DNA of 64,000 bases from Bradyrhizobium sp. Tv2a-2 (GCF_000472425.1 NZ_AXAI01000004.1:372001-436000), one strand, 5' to 3'. Shown: positions 16,754-27,092, counted from the stretch's first letter. The notes: a model not told the origin generated them from the sequence alone. Made by a program: numbers and translations.

Positions 16754-17539
16754 TCACTGCCGGCGCGGCGAAATCGGGAAATCATAGGCTGCCCTGCCCA
16801 CGCCCGGCAGCGAAAAGTGCCACCACTCCTTGGCATAGTTCACAAAGCCTTGCCGCCCCATGGCGGCGACAAGGAGGCCGCGCCAGCGCCGCTGGGCCGG
16901 CGTGATCGAGGTTGCCGCCGTATACCCCCTGGGATCCGCACAGTCGTAACCCGTGCCCATGTCAACACTGCCCTCCGGCGCCCGCGCAGCCTCCGGCGCC
17001 GTGCAATCGGCATAGTCCTTGTTCGGATCAAAGACGGCCGAATTGTCGACTTTGAGGTCGACCAGGGTCAAGTCCAGCGCGGCACCCGTGGAATGGCCGG
17101 AATGGTGGGCGATAAAGCCGCGACGGAACAGGTCGGCCTTGGCAAATGACGGATTGTAGCGGTGTTCCGCTGCCGTTTCCTTGCCGTTCTTCGACCAGGT
17201 GACCATGTCGGCAACTGCGCGGGTCGGCCGGTAGCAATCGAACATTTTCAGGGAGAGATTTTGCTTGGCCAGCTCTTGCTGAACGGCTTTGAGCCTAAGC
17301 CCCACCTCGCGCTTCACCACGCATTCAGGAGCATCGTAGCCCGCAAGGCGGTGGCCGGTGAAATTGTTAGATGTGGCGTAGCGGATGTCCTGGATGATGG
17401 TCGGGTCGATGTCGCGAAGATAGACGAAATCGCCTGGTAGCGGCTGGGCGTGGAGCGACGTCACCTGGCCGATCAAGCTGATAAGGATAGCAGCTTGCAT
17501 GGCGAGGTTAGCTCGTGTGATCGTCAGTTGCTCCGTCAT
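16754..17539 (-). CDS. ddpX: D-alanyl-D-alanine dipeptidase, VanX/DdpX family, exported
   Basis: Zinc D,D-dipeptidase that splits D-Ala-D-Ala. The mature part starts near 'QPLPGDFVYLRDIDPTIIQDIRYATSNNF', typical of VanX. Metal and catalytic motifs are complete: 'AHHSGHSTGAALDLTLVDL' (SxHxxGxAxD, first His and Asp) and 'YAKEWWHFSL' (Glu general base plus His). An N-terminal hydrophobic segment (QAAILISLIGQVTSLHA) indicates export, unlike cytoplasmic VanX. With no van regulatory genes nearby, a role in peptidoglycan D-Ala-D-Ala recycling is inferred. The start is uncertain: ATG at 17539 (chosen) lies inside a palindromic repeat; ATG at 17500 would also leave a signal peptide. Confidence 0.88.
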   Translation of the reverse strand: MTEQLTITRANLAMQAAILISLIGQVTSLHAQPLPGDFVYLRDIDPTIIQDIRYATSNNFTGHRLAGYDAPECVVKREVGLRLKAVQQELAKQNLSLKMFDCYRPTRAVADMVTWSKNGKETAAEHRYNPSFAKADLFRRGFIAHHSGHSTGAALDLTLVDLKVDNSAVFDPNKDYADCTAPEAARAPEGSVDMGTGYDCADPRGYTAATSITPAQRRWRGLLVAAMGRQGFVNYAKEWWHFSLPGVGRAAYDFPISPRRQ

Positions 17540-17616
17540 TCCGGGATGGTCCGAAGGACCAGACCCGGAATCCCGAGATTCCGGGTTCGATGCTGCGCAT
17601 CGCCCCGGAATGACGG
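17533..17616. repeat. Interspersed palindromic element overlapping the ddpX start
   Basis: Begins CCGTCATTCCGGGATGGTCC and ends GCCCCGGAATGACGG: long imperfect inverted ends with inner 'CCCGGAATCCCGAGATTCCGGG'. It is the 'CCGTCATTCCGGG' class, of which shorter or partial copies lie at 20732, 49223 and 63703. Confidence 0.65.
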
Positions 17617-17752
17617 CGGAATGGCACGAGCCTGATTGCGGCCGCACCGGCAAATCCTCGTTCACGCTGTCCGCGACTGATCGGGGGATAACTCTTGTGA
17701 CTGCCATTGGCCCTTGCCCTACCCCCCATCCCCGCCTATAGCTCTCGCTTTA

Positions 17753-18706
<954 letters not shown>

Positions 18707-18792
18707 CGCATGATCCGGACCGACACGGCCGCGTCAGCGAAAAGTGGACACCGGTTTTCCGACAAGAACATGCAGCAACAAAAGACTACCCC

Positions 18793-20100
18793 ATGCCGAT
18801 GCTGACCGACCGCCGCCCGATCCTGCTCGCGAATGCACGCGTGGTCGATCCGTCGCGCGATTTCGACGGCCCCGGAGACGTGCTGATTGCGGACGGCCTG
18901 GTCCGCGAGATGCGACGCGGCATCGGCGCGGCCGGCGTGCCCGAAGGCACCGACATCGTCAATTGCGGCGGCAAGATCGTCGCGCCCGGCCTCGTCGACA
19001 TGCGCGCCTTCGTCGGTGAGCCCGGCTACAGCCATCGCGAGACGTTTGCGTCTGCGAGCCAGGCGGCTGCGAGCGGCGGCATCACCACCATCATCTGCCA
19101 GCCCGACACCGAGCCCGTGATCGACAATTCGGCCACGGTCGATTTCGTGTTGCGCCGCGCCCGCGACACCGCGATCGTCAATATCCATCCCATGGCGGCG
19201 CTGACAAAAGGCCTCGCCGGCCATGAGATGACCGAGATCGGGCTGTTGAAAGCGGCCGGCGCTGTCGCCTTCAGCGATGGCGCGAAGAGCGTGACGAATG
19301 CGCAGGTCATGCGCCGCGCCCTGACCTACGCCCGCGATTTCGACGCCCTGATCGTGCATCACACCGAGGATCCCGATCTCGTCGGCGAAGGCGTGATGAA
19401 CGAGGGCGAGTTCGCCGCGCGGCTAGGGCTGATGGGCATTCCGGATGCGGCGGAAGCGGTGATGCTGGAGCGTGACATGCGCCTCGTCGCGCTGACCGGC
19501 GGTCGCTATCACGCGGCGTCACTGTCCTGCATCGCGTCGCTCGACATCCTGAAGCGCGCCCGCGATGCCGGCCTCTCCGTCAGCGCCTCCGTCTCGATCA
19601 ATCACCTCGCGTTGAACGAAAACGACATTGGCCCTTACCGGACCTTCCTGAAACTTGCCCCGCCGCTGCGCACGGAGACCGACCGGCAGGCGCTGGTACA
19701 GGCGGTGGCTTCGGGGTTGATCGACGTCATCATGTCCGATCACAATCCGCAGGATGTCGAGGTCAAGCGGCTGCCGTTTGCGGAGGCCGCCTCCGGCGCG
19801 GTCGGCCTGCAAACCATGTTGCCGGCTGCCTTGCGGCTGATCCACAATGGCGACATGGACTGGAAGACGCTGATCCGCGCCATGTCGACCCGCCCGGCCG
19901 AGCTCATGGGGCTGCCGTCTGGCTCGCTTCGCCCGGGTGCTCCAGCGGACGTGATCGTGATCGATCCCGATACGCCCTGGATCGTCGATCCGGCCGATCT
20001 GAAGTCGCTGTGCAAGAATACGCCCTTCGATGAAGCGCGCTTCTCGGGCCGCGTGGTGCGCACCATCGTCGGCGGCCGCACGGTCTATGAGCATGTGTGA
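18793..20100 (+). CDS. pyrC: Dihydroorotase-like protein lacking the metal-binding HxH (probably structural partner of PyrB)
   Basis: 435 residues with the amidohydrolase barrel of class I dihydroorotases ('AAASGGITTIICQPDTEPVIDN', 'AGAVAFSDGAKSV', 'VHHTEDPDL', 'IMSDHNPQDVEVK', 'GAVGLQTMLPAAL'). At the position of the essential 'DxHxHxREPG', however, it reads 'GLVDMRAFVGEPG': both His of HxH (residues 71 and 73) are Arg and Phe, and the substrate Arg is Gly75. The late Asp (SDHNP) is kept. This pattern is that of inactive PyrC' proteins, which in Pseudomonas are needed to assemble active PyrB. A catalytic pyrC should therefore exist elsewhere in the genome. Downstream of pyrB, upstream of plsY. 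Confidence 0.9.
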   Translation: MPMLTDRRPILLANARVVDPSRDFDGPGDVLIADGLVREMRRGIGAAGVPEGTDIVNCGGKIVAPGLVDMRAFVGEPGYSHRETFASASQAAASGGITTIICQPDTEPVIDNSATVDFVLRRARDTAIVNIHPMAALTKGLAGHEMTEIGLLKAAGAVAFSDGAKSVTNAQVMRRALTYARDFDALIVHHTEDPDLVGEGVMNEGEFAARLGLMGIPDAAEAVMLERDMRLVALTGGRYHAASLSCIASLDILKRARDAGLSVSASVSINHLALNENDIGPYRTFLKLAPPLRTETDRQALVQAVASGLIDVIMSDHNPQDVEVKRLPFAEAASGAVGLQTMLPAALRLIHNGDMDWKTLIRAMSTRPAELMGLPSGSLRPGAPADVIVIDPDTPWIVDPADLKSLCKNTPFDEARFSGRVVRTIVGGRTVYEHV

Positions 20101-20132
20101 CGCACGGCAAATAGGTTTCGGGAGCCGCTGCA

Positions 20133-20726
20133 ATGGGACCTGAAGTTGCCCTGCCCCTCGCGATCGTGATCGGCTATCTGCTCGGCTCGATCCCGTTCGG
20201 ACTGATACTGACCAAGCTTGCGGGCACGCCCGACCTGCGCTCAATCGGCTCGGGCAATATCGGCGCCACCAATGTGCTGCGCACCGGCCGCAAGGGGTTG
20301 GCGGTTGGGACACTCGTGCTCGATGCGCTCAAGGGCACGGCTGCCGTGATCATCGCCGGCTCAATTGGCGGGCCTGACGCGGCGATGCTGGCTGGGCTCG
20401 GCGCTTTTCTGGGCCACCTTTTCCCGGTCTGGCTGCAATTCAAGGGCGGCAAGGGGGTGGCCGTCTATATCGGCATCTTGCTTGGGTTGTTCTGGCCGGG
20501 CGCGATCGTCTTCTGCGTGATCTGGCTAGCCGTCGCCTTGCTGACGCGCTACTCCTCGCTCGCCGCGCTGGTCGCAAGCATCGTCGCGCCGCTGTTTCTG
20601 TTGTTGTTGGGCCATCCCGCGCTCGCCGCTCTGTTCGCCGTGCTGACGCTGTTGCTGATCTACATGCACCGCGCCAACATCCAGCGGCTGCGGGCGAGAA
20701 CTGAGGGTAAGATCGGGCAGAAGTAA
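20133..20726 (+). CDS. plsY: Glycerol-3-phosphate acyltransferase PlsY
   Basis: Membrane enzyme that acylates glycerol-3-phosphate with acyl-phosphate (from PlsX), the first step of phospholipid synthesis. 197 residues, about five transmembrane segments. The three cytoplasmic motifs are visible: '[15 protein letters not shown]', '[17 protein letters not shown]' and '[17 protein letters not shown]'. The start gives residues [14 protein letters not shown]. It follows the pyrC-like gene by 32 bases and may be co-transcribed. Confidence 0.95.
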   Translation: MGPEVALPLAIVIGYLLGSIPFGLILTKLAGTPDLRSIGSGNIGATNVLRTGRKGLAVGTLVLDALKGTAAVIIAGSIGGPDAAMLAGLGAFLGHLFPVWLQFKGGKGVAVYIGILLGLFWPGAIVFCVIWLAVALLTRYSSLAALVASIVAPLFLLLLGHPALAALFAVLTLLLIYMHRANIQRLRARTEGKIGQK

Positions 20727-20731
20727 TCACT

Positions 20732-20773
20732 GCCGTCATTCCGGGTTCGGCTGCGCACCGCCGCGGATGACGC
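20732..20773. repeat. Short interspersed palindromic element
   Basis: Begins GCCGTCATTCCGGGTTCGGC and ends GCGGATGACG. A shortened copy of the CCGTCATTCCGGG class, placed just after plsY. Confidence 0.45.
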
Positions 20774-20905
20774 CGCCACATCAGCGCCGCGACAAAGTTA
20801 CCACACCGCCGCAAATCCTGTTCGCAAACCGTGTGAGACGCTGGCGGAACGATTTTGCGCCTGTCATTTTGATGCGGGGTAGTTCGCGTCAATTGGTTGC
20901 CGAAG

Positions 20906-22198
20906 ATGAACCAGAACGATTCATCAGGCGCGGATCGGGGGTTTGAACAAGACCGCGCCGCTTCGCCTGAAACGGGCGCTGCCGTGTTCCGCAGCGGAAC
21001 GAGCGCGTTGCTCGCCGCGGTCAATATCTGGTCGACGGCTGACAGCCGGCCGGCCGCAAGCGAGACGCCCGACGCCGCAAAATCGCCGGAGCAGCCGGCG
21101 GAAGTTGTGCAAGTGCCGCCCGCGGTTGCAGAAGCCAAATCTGCACGCGTGGTGACGCAGCACGTTGCCGCGCCTCCGCCGCCTGCAAAGCCCGTCGTGC
21201 CTGAAACCAGGGATGCGCCGCCGTCAAGCTGGCCGCCGCAAAGGTTGTCTCTGGCCCTGCAGGGCGGCGGCTCGTTTGCCGCTTTCACCTGGGGTGTGCT
21301 GGAACGGCTGCTGGAAGAGCCGAATTGCGCGTTCGATGCGATCAGCGGCGCCAGCGCCGGCAGCGTCAATGCCGTGCTGCTCGCCTCCGGCCTCGCCGAA
21401 GGCGGTCGCGAGCGCGCACGCTCGCGTCTTGCGCAATTCTGGAACCGGATGGTGAACGAGGCCTCGTTCCGCTCGCTGATGCTGCTTGGCGGCTTCTCGC
21501 CGGCGGGAAGCTCGGTCGCTTTCGGCGCCGCGCTGCGCTCCGGCCAGTTCGATCCGCTCGACCTCGATCCCTTGCGACGCGTGCTGGCAAAGCACATCAA
21601 TTTCGATGCACTGCGGGCACCTGACGCGCCAAAACTCCTGATCGCGGCGACCCGAGTGCGCGACGGCGCGGCGCGCCTGTTCCGCAATTCGGAGCTGACC
21701 GCCGACGTGGTGCTGGCCTCGACCTGTCCGCCGCTGGTGCATTGCGCTGTCGATATCGACGGCGACGCCCATTGGGATGGTGGCTATGCGGCCAACCCGC
21801 CGCTGGTCGCCTTGGTCCAGGAGTCTTCCGCTGCCAATCTCCTGGTCGTCCAGGCAACGCCATCGCGCGACAGTTACGTGCCGATCACAGGCGCCGCGAT
21901 CGACCGCCGGCTCGACCAGATCACCGCCGCCACCGCGCTGAACGCCGAGCTCGCGGCCTTGCAATGGGCGGAAAGCCTCGGCGCGCTCGTCCCGCGGATT
22001 GCGCGGATCGCGGCGGAGGACGAGATCGAGGGGCTCGCCCAGCGCAGCGCCGTCGATCTCGGGCGCGCCTTCGTCATGGCCTTGCACCGGAGCGGACGAA
22101 CCGCCGCCGATCGCTGGTTGCGGGGGGGCTCAAAGCCGGCCCCGGCGCCGCAGGAGTCCGTTCCGGTGCAGACTTCGCTCGCACCCGAATTGGTGTAG
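20906..22198 (+). CDS. Patatin-like phospholipase family protein
   Basis: 430 residues. The first 110 are Ala/Pro-rich and probably disordered. The patatin domain follows: oxyanion loop 'LALQGGGSFAAFTWG', nucleophile elbow 'ISGASAGSVNAVLL' (GxSxG, Ser about 150) and catalytic Asp in 'WDGGYAANPPL' (DGG, about residue 291). The Ser-Asp dyad is intact, so lipid acyl hydrolase activity is expected. There is no signal peptide, so the protein is cytoplasmic or peripheral. The ATG at 20906 is chosen over a TTG three codons earlier. Convergent with the amidase, 8 bases apart. Confidence 0.88.
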   Translation: MNQNDSSGADRGFEQDRAASPETGAAVFRSGTSALLAAVNIWSTADSRPAASETPDAAKSPEQPAEVVQVPPAVAEAKSARVVTQHVAAPPPPAKPVVPETRDAPPSSWPPQRLSLALQGGGSFAAFTWGVLERLLEEPNCAFDAISGASAGSVNAVLLASGLAEGGRERARSRLAQFWNRMVNEASFRSLMLLGGFSPAGSSVAFGAALRSGQFDPLDLDPLRRVLAKHINFDALRAPDAPKLLIAATRVRDGAARLFRNSELTADVVLASTCPPLVHCAVDIDGDAHWDGGYAANPPLVALVQESSAANLLVVQATPSRDSYVPITGAAIDRRLDQITAATALNAELAALQWAESLGALVPRIARIAAEDEIEGLAQRSAVDLGRAFVMALHRSGRTAADRWLRGGSKPAPAPQESVPVQTSLAPELV

Positions 22199-22206
22199 GC
22201 GAGCCG

Positions 22207-23445
22207 TTACTTCCGCAGCGCGTCCTCAAGAAAGCGTGCTGCGGCGAGCGCCTTTGCATCTTCGCCGAAGCGGGCGACGATCTGGACGCCGACCGACAGG
22301 CCGCCATCGGCGATATCGGCCGTGACGTTGACACAGGGCACGCCCAGCAAGGTCCAGAGCCGGTTGAAGCGCGGCTCGCCGGTCGAGGCGAGGCCCTTCG
22401 GCGCCACGCCAGGCGCAGAATAAGTGAGGATGACGTCGGCATCGGCCAGCGCGCCATCGAAGGCAGCGCGGGCGCGGTTTGCCACCGCCAGCGCCTGGAC
22501 ATGCGCGGACGGTGCGATGCCCGCGGTCTCGTCCATCTTGGCCCGCAGCTTGGGCGCGATCTCGTCGTGGTGGGTCTGGTATTCCCAGGCCAGCGCGCGA
22601 TGCGCCTCGAAATCCTGGATGATGGCCTGGGCGTCCCAAGCCTCGGCGAAAACCTCGGCAAGCTCGAGCACGCGGACACCGGCGCCAGCCTTGTCGGCGG
22701 CTGCGGCGGCGATGCGCAAGGCGGCATCGCTCGCTGCCTCGACGGAGCCGGCGAAATCCTGCGTGACCACACCAATCCGCAACGGCTCTGTCAGCGGGTA
22801 ACGCGCGAGCTCCGGCCGTTCGGTCATGGCCGCGAGCGCAACCGCGAGGTCCTCGACGCCGGCGGCGAACAGGCCAACCGTGTCCAGCGTCCACGAGTAG
22901 CATTTGACGCCGACCGACGGCAGCAGCCGGTAGGACGGCTTTATGGCCGCTACGCCGCAGAACGAAGCGGGCCGGATCACCGAGCCCGCAGTCTGCGTGC
23001 CGAGCGCCAGCGGCACCATGCCGGCCGCCACCGCCGCCGCCGAGCCTGCGGAGGAGCCGCCCGGCGTGTGGCCATGGTTGCGCGGATTGAGCGTGGCGGT
23101 CGGATCGAGCGCGGCAAAGGCGGTGGTCGTGGTCTTGCCCACGACAGTGGCACCAGCGCGCTTGAGCATAATCACGACGGACGCGTCAGCGCGCGGCTGC
23201 CAGCCTTTGTAGATCGAAGAGCCCATCTCGGTCGGAAGGTCCGAGGTGTCGATGATATCCTTGATGGCGACGGCAATGCCGCGCAGAGGCCCCTCGCCTG
23301 CAGCGCGCGGATTCCTCGCACGGTGGACAAAGGCGCCGATGGTCGGCTCCTGTGCCTCGATGACCCCAAGCGACTCCGCCAGCGCCGCCTCCGGCGACAG
23401 CTCGCCACGATCGATGCGGCGCGTGAGGTCGGACAGAGAGATCAT
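22207..23445 (-). CDS. Amidase (amidase-signature family)
   Basis: 412-residue amide hydrolase of unknown substrate. The Ser-cisSer-Lys triad is complete: Lys62 ('AVAIKDIIDTSD'), Ser in 'TPGGSSAGSAAAVAAG' (about 132) and nucleophile Ser155 ('GTQTAGSVIRPA'). The rest ('VAAIKPSYRLLPSVGVKCYSWTLDTVG', 'VNVTADIADGGLSVGVQIV') is typical of stand-alone amidases rather than GatA, which is at 10448-11923. No signal peptide. Divergent from the periplasmic binding protein gene, so the two may share a control region (23446-23585). Confidence 0.9.
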   Translation of the reverse strand: MISLSDLTRRIDRGELSPEAALAESLGVIEAQEPTIGAFVHRARNPRAAGEGPLRGIAVAIKDIIDTSDLPTEMGSSIYKGWQPRADASVVIMLKRAGATVVGKTTTTAFAALDPTATLNPRNHGHTPGGSSAGSAAAVAAGMVPLALGTQTAGSVIRPASFCGVAAIKPSYRLLPSVGVKCYSWTLDTVGLFAAGVEDLAVALAAMTERPELARYPLTEPLRIGVVTQDFAGSVEAASDAALRIAAAAADKAGAGVRVLELAEVFAEAWDAQAIIQDFEAHRALAWEYQTHHDEIAPKLRAKMDETAGIAPSAHVQALAVANRARAAFDGALADADVILTYSAPGVAPKGLASTGEPRFNRLWTLLGVPCVNVTADIADGGLSVGVQIVARFGEDAKALAAARFLEDALRK

Positions 23446-23585
23446 GGCGCGTGCTCCTTGCGATAATGCCGGATGTTAGCGATCACGTCGGCGCGGCGCT
23501 AGCAACCCAAAACTCCGTCATCCGGCTGATCACAACGTTGAAGAACCCCTCGACCGGGTTAAGATCGCGGACCTCGGGAGATGCG

Positions 23586-24377
23586 ATGATGTTGCGAACC
23601 AGTTTGATTGCCGTCACCTCGCTGCTCGTCGCGACCTGCGCCTTCAAGGCGGCAGCGCAGAACGCGCACGATATCGCGCCCACGGGCGCGCTCCGCGTGG
23701 CGGTCGCGGTCGGTCCCGCGGCCTCGGCCTTTTGGGCCACACGCGATCCGGCGAGCGGCAAGCCCCGTGGCGTAACCGTCGAGCTCGCCAAGGCCGCCGC
23801 CGACAGGCTGCACGTGCCGCTGCAGCTCGTGGAGTATCTGAGCTCCGACGACATCGCAGCCGCCGGCAGCAAGGATGCATGGGATATCTCGTTCATGCCG
23901 GCCGAGGCCCGGCGCGCGCAGTTCGTGGACCAGGGGCCTGCCTATGTGGCCTACACCAGCAGTTACCTGGTGCGCGCCGGCTCCGACATTCGCGTGGGCG
24001 CGGATGTCGATCGCGACGGCATCCGGGTCGGCTGCATCGAGGGCACATCGACGTCGCGCACGGTCGCGAAATCATTGAAACACGCCACCGTCACGACCTT
24101 TGCAAAGCCCGAAGCCGCGGCGGAATTGATTGGCAAAAGCGAGCTCGATGCGCTCGCCATGGGCACCGAAGCGGTGGAAGACCTGTCGCGGAAACTTCCC
24201 GGCACGCGCGTGCTGGACGACATCGTGCAATCGACCGGTGTTGTCGTCGTCGTACCCAAAGGTCACGCTGCGGCCGGAGCGTGGGCCGCTCAATTCCTGA
24301 ACGACGCCAAGGCCGACGGCACGGTGCGCCATGCCCTCGACGCCGGCGGGTCCACGAATGCAAAGGTGGCGCCTTAA
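23586..24377 (+). CDS. Periplasmic amino-acid-type solute-binding protein
   Basis: A 263-residue family 3 binding protein with a signal peptide ([18 protein letters not shown], cleavage near 'KAAAQN'). The core follows '[40 protein letters not shown]', '[22 protein letters not shown]' and '[13 protein letters not shown]', then '[16 protein letters not shown]'. No permease or ATPase gene is adjacent, so it works with an unlinked transporter or as a sensor-type binding protein. GGGAG five bases before the ATG at 23586 fixes the start. A few bases after it (24378-24451) comes dprA. Confidence 0.88.
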   Translation: MMLRTSLIAVTSLLVATCAFKAAAQNAHDIAPTGALRVAVAVGPAASAFWATRDPASGKPRGVTVELAKAAADRLHVPLQLVEYLSSDDIAAAGSKDAWDISFMPAEARRAQFVDQGPAYVAYTSSYLVRAGSDIRVGADVDRDGIRVGCIEGTSTSRTVAKSLKHATVTTFAKPEAAAELIGKSELDALAMGTEAVEDLSRKLPGTRVLDDIVQSTGVVVVVPKGHAAAGAWAAQFLNDAKADGTVRHALDAGGSTNAKVAP

Positions 24378-24451
24378 GCTTTCGAACGAAGCACAATCCC
24401 CTTCCCTGCGCGCTCAGGTTGCGTCATGGTGGCGACGCAAGGAGAGCTCGC

Positions 24452-25567
24452 GTGGACGCCACCAACACTGAGATCGAAATCACCGACGCCGAGCGGCTCG
24501 ACCGTCTCAGGCTGATCCGCTCGGAGAATGTCGGGCCGCGCACCTTTCGCTCGCTGCTGGCCCATTGCAGCAGCGCGCAGGAGGCGCTGCAACGGCTGCC
24601 GGGGCTGGCGCGCCGGGGCGGCGCGGGCCGCCTGCGGATCTGCGGCGAGGACGAGGCACGCGCCGAGCTTTTGGCCTGTGCAAGGCACGGCATCAGCCTG
24701 CTGGTACCGGGCGAAGCAGGCTATCCGGCGCGGCTCGGCACGATCGACGATGCGCCTCCCCTGCTCGCCGTGCGCGGAGCGGCTGATACATTGATGCAGC
24801 CCATGATCGGGATCGTCGGCTCGCGCAACGCCTCAGCCGCCGGGCTGAAATTCGCGCAAGCCCTCGCCCATGACCTCGGCGAAGCCGGCTTCATCGTCAT
24901 TTCCGGACTCGCACGCGGCATCGACCGGGCGGCGCATCGCGCAAGCATCGCAAGCGGGACGGTCGCGGTGCTGGCCGGCGGGCACGACTGCATCTATCCA
25001 AGCGAGCATGAGAGCCTTCTCGCCGCGATCATCGAGGCCGGGGGCGCGGCGATCTCGGAAATGCCGCTCGGCCACGAGCCGCGGGCGCGGGATTTCCCCC
25101 GCCGCAACCGCCTGATCTCCGGCGCCTCGCTAGGCGTGGTCATTGTCGAAGCCGCGCAGCGCTCGGGCTCGCTGATCACGGCGCGCATGGCGGCCGAACA
25201 GGGCCGCGAAGTGTTTGCCGTGCCGGGTTCCCCGCTTGATCCGCGCGCGGCCGGCACCAACGGGCTGATCAAGCAGGGCGCGACGCTGGTCACCGAGGCT
25301 AACGACATCATCCAGGCGGTGGCGCCGATCATGGAGCGGCCGCCACCGCTGCAGCTGCGCGAGGACGACAGCGATGACCTCGCCGACGAACCGGAAAGCG
25401 TCGAGCGGATGCGCATCGTCGGCCTGCTCGGGCCGACACCGGTGTCGATCGACGATCTGATCCGGATGGCGGAGCTGTCGCCCGCCGTGGTGCGCACCGT
25501 GCTGCTCGAGCTCGAGCTTGCCGGCAAGCTCGAGCGTCACGGCGGCGGCCTAGTGTCGCTTATCTGA
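24452..25567 (+). CDS. dprA: DNA processing protein DprA (Smf)
   Basis: 371 residues. DprA loads RecA on incoming single-stranded DNA during transformation. An N-terminal SAM-like helical region ('[19 protein letters not shown]') precedes the Rossmann fold: '[24 protein letters not shown]', '[17 protein letters not shown]', '[14 protein letters not shown]', '[27 protein letters not shown]' and '[28 protein letters not shown]'. A C-terminal winged helix (residues about 310-371, '[31 protein letters not shown]') is present, as in many alphaproteobacteria. It starts with GTG; AGGAGA lies six bases before it. Its stop directly abuts the stop of the convergent HxlR gene. Confidence 0.95.
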   Translation: MDATNTEIEITDAERLDRLRLIRSENVGPRTFRSLLAHCSSAQEALQRLPGLARRGGAGRLRICGEDEARAELLACARHGISLLVPGEAGYPARLGTIDDAPPLLAVRGAADTLMQPMIGIVGSRNASAAGLKFAQALAHDLGEAGFIVISGLARGIDRAAHRASIASGTVAVLAGGHDCIYPSEHESLLAAIIEAGGAAISEMPLGHEPRARDFPRRNRLISGASLGVVIVEAAQRSGSLITARMAAEQGREVFAVPGSPLDPRAAGTNGLIKQGATLVTEANDIIQAVAPIMERPPPLQLREDDSDDLADEPESVERMRIVGLLGPTPVSIDDLIRMAELSPAVVRTVLLELELAGKLERHGGGLVSLI

Positions 25568-25975
25568 CTATTCGGCCGCGTCCTTGCGTCCATCGAAGCG
25601 GGCTCGTGCGGATTCGATCTCGGCCTGATGCTGTTGGGCCCACATGCCGAGCGCAATCACTGGCTGGCTCAGGCCGCGCCCGAGATCGGTCAGCTCATAA
25701 TCGACCCGTGGCGGAATGGTCGGGAAGACGGTGCGCGTCACCAAGCCATCGCGCTCCAGACCGCGCAGCGTCAACGTCAGCATGCGCTGGGAGATGCCGG
25801 AGATCATGCGCTTGATCTCGTTGAAACGCTTCGGCCCGTCGAACAACATCATGATGACGAAGACGCTCCACTTGTCGCCGACCCGTGCGAGAATGGAAGC
25901 GACGCCGCGGCAATCCGCATGCTGCGGATCCGGAGGCGGTGGGAGAGAAGGAACTCTGCTGTGCTCAGGTTTCAA
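25568..25975 (-). CDS. HxlR-family transcriptional regulator (likely controls azoR)
   Basis: 135 residues with the HxlR winged helix: 'CRGVASILARVGDKWSVFVIMML', 'GPKRFNEIKRMISGISQRMLTLTLRGLERDGLVTRTVF' and 'PPRVDYELTDLGRGL'. A Cys at about residue 22 sits where redox-sensing HxlR proteins (YodB/HypR type) have their reactive Cys. The only start compatible with the frame is TTG at 25975, since an in-frame stop lies just upstream. It is divergent from the azoreductase gene with a 98-base spacer holding inverted repeats, so quinone/diazo-responsive control of azoR is inferred. Confidence 0.88.
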   Translation of the reverse strand: MKPEHSRVPSLPPPPDPQHADCRGVASILARVGDKWSVFVIMMLFDGPKRFNEIKRMISGISQRMLTLTLRGLERDGLVTRTVFPTIPPRVDYELTDLGRGLSQPVIALGMWAQQHQAEIESARARFDGRKDAAE

Positions 25976-26009
25976 GAATGTGCCTGTGTTTCAAAAAAGT
26001 GCGTTCTTG
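25973..26009. promoter_or_regulatory. Inverted CAAGAA...TTCTTG in the hxlR-azoR spacer
   Basis: CAAGAA (25973-25978) overlaps the TTG start of the hxlR gene and is mirrored by TTCTTG (26004-26009). With a 25-base gap it is a weak candidate for a pair of operator halves. Confidence 0.25.
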
Positions 26010-26017
26010 CGTGATTT

Positions 26018-26073
26018 CTGGACGGTCACTCATATAGCGCCAGTTACAATCCTACACCAAGGTGACCGTCCAG
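26018..26073. promoter_or_regulatory. 12-bp perfect inverted repeat abutting the azoR start
   Basis: CTGGACGGTCAC (26018-26029) and GTGACCGTCCAG (26062-26073) are exact inverted copies 32 bases apart. The right arm ends on the base before the azoR ATG (26074) and overlaps its ribosome site (AAGGTGA). A possible promoter (TTGCGT 26007-26012, CATATA 26031-26036) straddles the left arm. This fits either a two-site HxlR operator or, if transcription starts upstream of the left arm, a leader hairpin that hides the ribosome site. Confidence 0.55.
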
Positions 26074-26688
26074 ATGAAAAAACTCCTTCACATCGATTCC
26101 AGCGTGCTCGGCCCCCACTCCGTCAGCCGGCAACTGTCCGCCGCCATTGTCGAGAGGCTACGCCAGGCGACCCCCGATCTCGAGCTCACCTATCGTGACC
26201 TCAGTGCTACTCCTTTGGCACACCTTTCCGGAGCACACCTTGCGGCGGCGCAAGGCGCCGGCAACTCGGACCTGTCCGTGCAGCAAGACGTCGCCACGAG
26301 CCAGGCCGTCCTCGAAGAGTTCCTGGCCGCAGACACCTTGGTGCTCGGCGCCCCGATGTACAATTTTACCGTTTCAAGCCAGCTCAAGGCCTGGATCGAT
26401 CGCATCGTCATCGTCGGCAAGACCTTCAAATACGACGAGAACGGACCTGAGGGACTGGTCGGCAACAAGCGTGTGATCGTGGCGATCTCGCGCGGCGGCT
26501 TCTACGGCCCCGGCATGCCCGCGGCGGCGCTAGAGCATCTCGAATCCTATTTGCGCGGCGTGTTCCGCTTCATCGGCGTGACGGCGCCCGAGTTCATCTC
26601 GGCTGACGGCATCCAGGCTGGGCCGGGACAACGCGAAAAGGCGCTCGCAGGCGCGCTTGAGGCCGTGACCGCGCTACGCGCGGCATAG
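26074..26688 (+). CDS. azoR: FMN-dependent NADH-azoreductase / quinone reductase
   Basis: 204 residues of the AzoR flavodoxin-like family, a homodimeric FMN enzyme that reduces quinones and azo bonds with NAD(P)H by two electrons. '[19 protein letters not shown]' is the phosphate-binding loop. '[23 protein letters not shown]' with '[28 protein letters not shown]' forms the FMN/dimer region. '[11 protein letters not shown]' is the C-terminal conserved block. The ATG at 26074 is the family start ([10 protein letters not shown]). Divergent HxlR regulator next to it. Confidence 0.93.
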   Translation: MKKLLHIDSSVLGPHSVSRQLSAAIVERLRQATPDLELTYRDLSATPLAHLSGAHLAAAQGAGNSDLSVQQDVATSQAVLEEFLAADTLVLGAPMYNFTVSSQLKAWIDRIVIVGKTFKYDENGPEGLVGNKRVIVAISRGGFYGPGMPAAALEHLESYLRGVFRFIGVTAPEFISADGIQAGPGQREKALAGALEAVTALRAA

Positions 26689-26732
26689 GTGCGAACGAAC
26701 CCGCTGCCGCTTGCGACTGGGCGGCAGCGGGA

Positions 26733-26915
26733 TCAGTACCAGCCGATCTTCATGCCGAGGATGATCGCAACGAGCGAGATGAGAAATCCAACAATAGAAA
26801 ACAGCGCAACCGAGACAAACTCGTAACTGCCGAAATGAGAGGACTGCTTGTCGGTTTGGTCAATCGCAACGGGTGGAACGGCTAGCGATGGGAATGAATG
26901 AATGGCCTTCGGCAT
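26733..26915 (-). CDS. Small single-pass membrane protein, 60 aa
   Basis: MPKAIHSFPSLAVPPVAID, a polar stretch (QTDKQSSHFGSYE), then one long hydrophobic helix at the C-terminus (residues about 36-58, 'VALFSIVGFLISLVAIILGM') ending KIGWY. TTGGAGTG seven or eight bases before the ATG at 26915 supports the start. A tail-anchored small protein of unknown function. It lies between the convergent azoR gene and the SDR region. Confidence 0.6.
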   Translation of the reverse strand: MPKAIHSFPSLAVPPVAIDQTDKQSSHFGSYEFVSVALFSIVGFLISLVAIILGMKIGWY

Positions 26916-27092
26916 CGCCGGACACTCCAATTCTTCTTCTTAAAAATCCCCGACCGTAAAAATTGTCTTTGCAGCGACGCTCAAGGTTGGCCCGCGAAAT
27001 CTCGTCGACAAAACAACATCGGCCGGCGCGGCCCGCTGGAGCTTCCATGCGCGCACCGGCCGATGATACGTTTCAAAACCGGATTCCCGAGC

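Noticed and set aside
14984..17149. 721-codon plus-strand open frame opposite aidB and ddpX
   Set aside because: Lies wholly on the opposite strand of well-identified genes; composition is His/Arg-rich and shadow-like.
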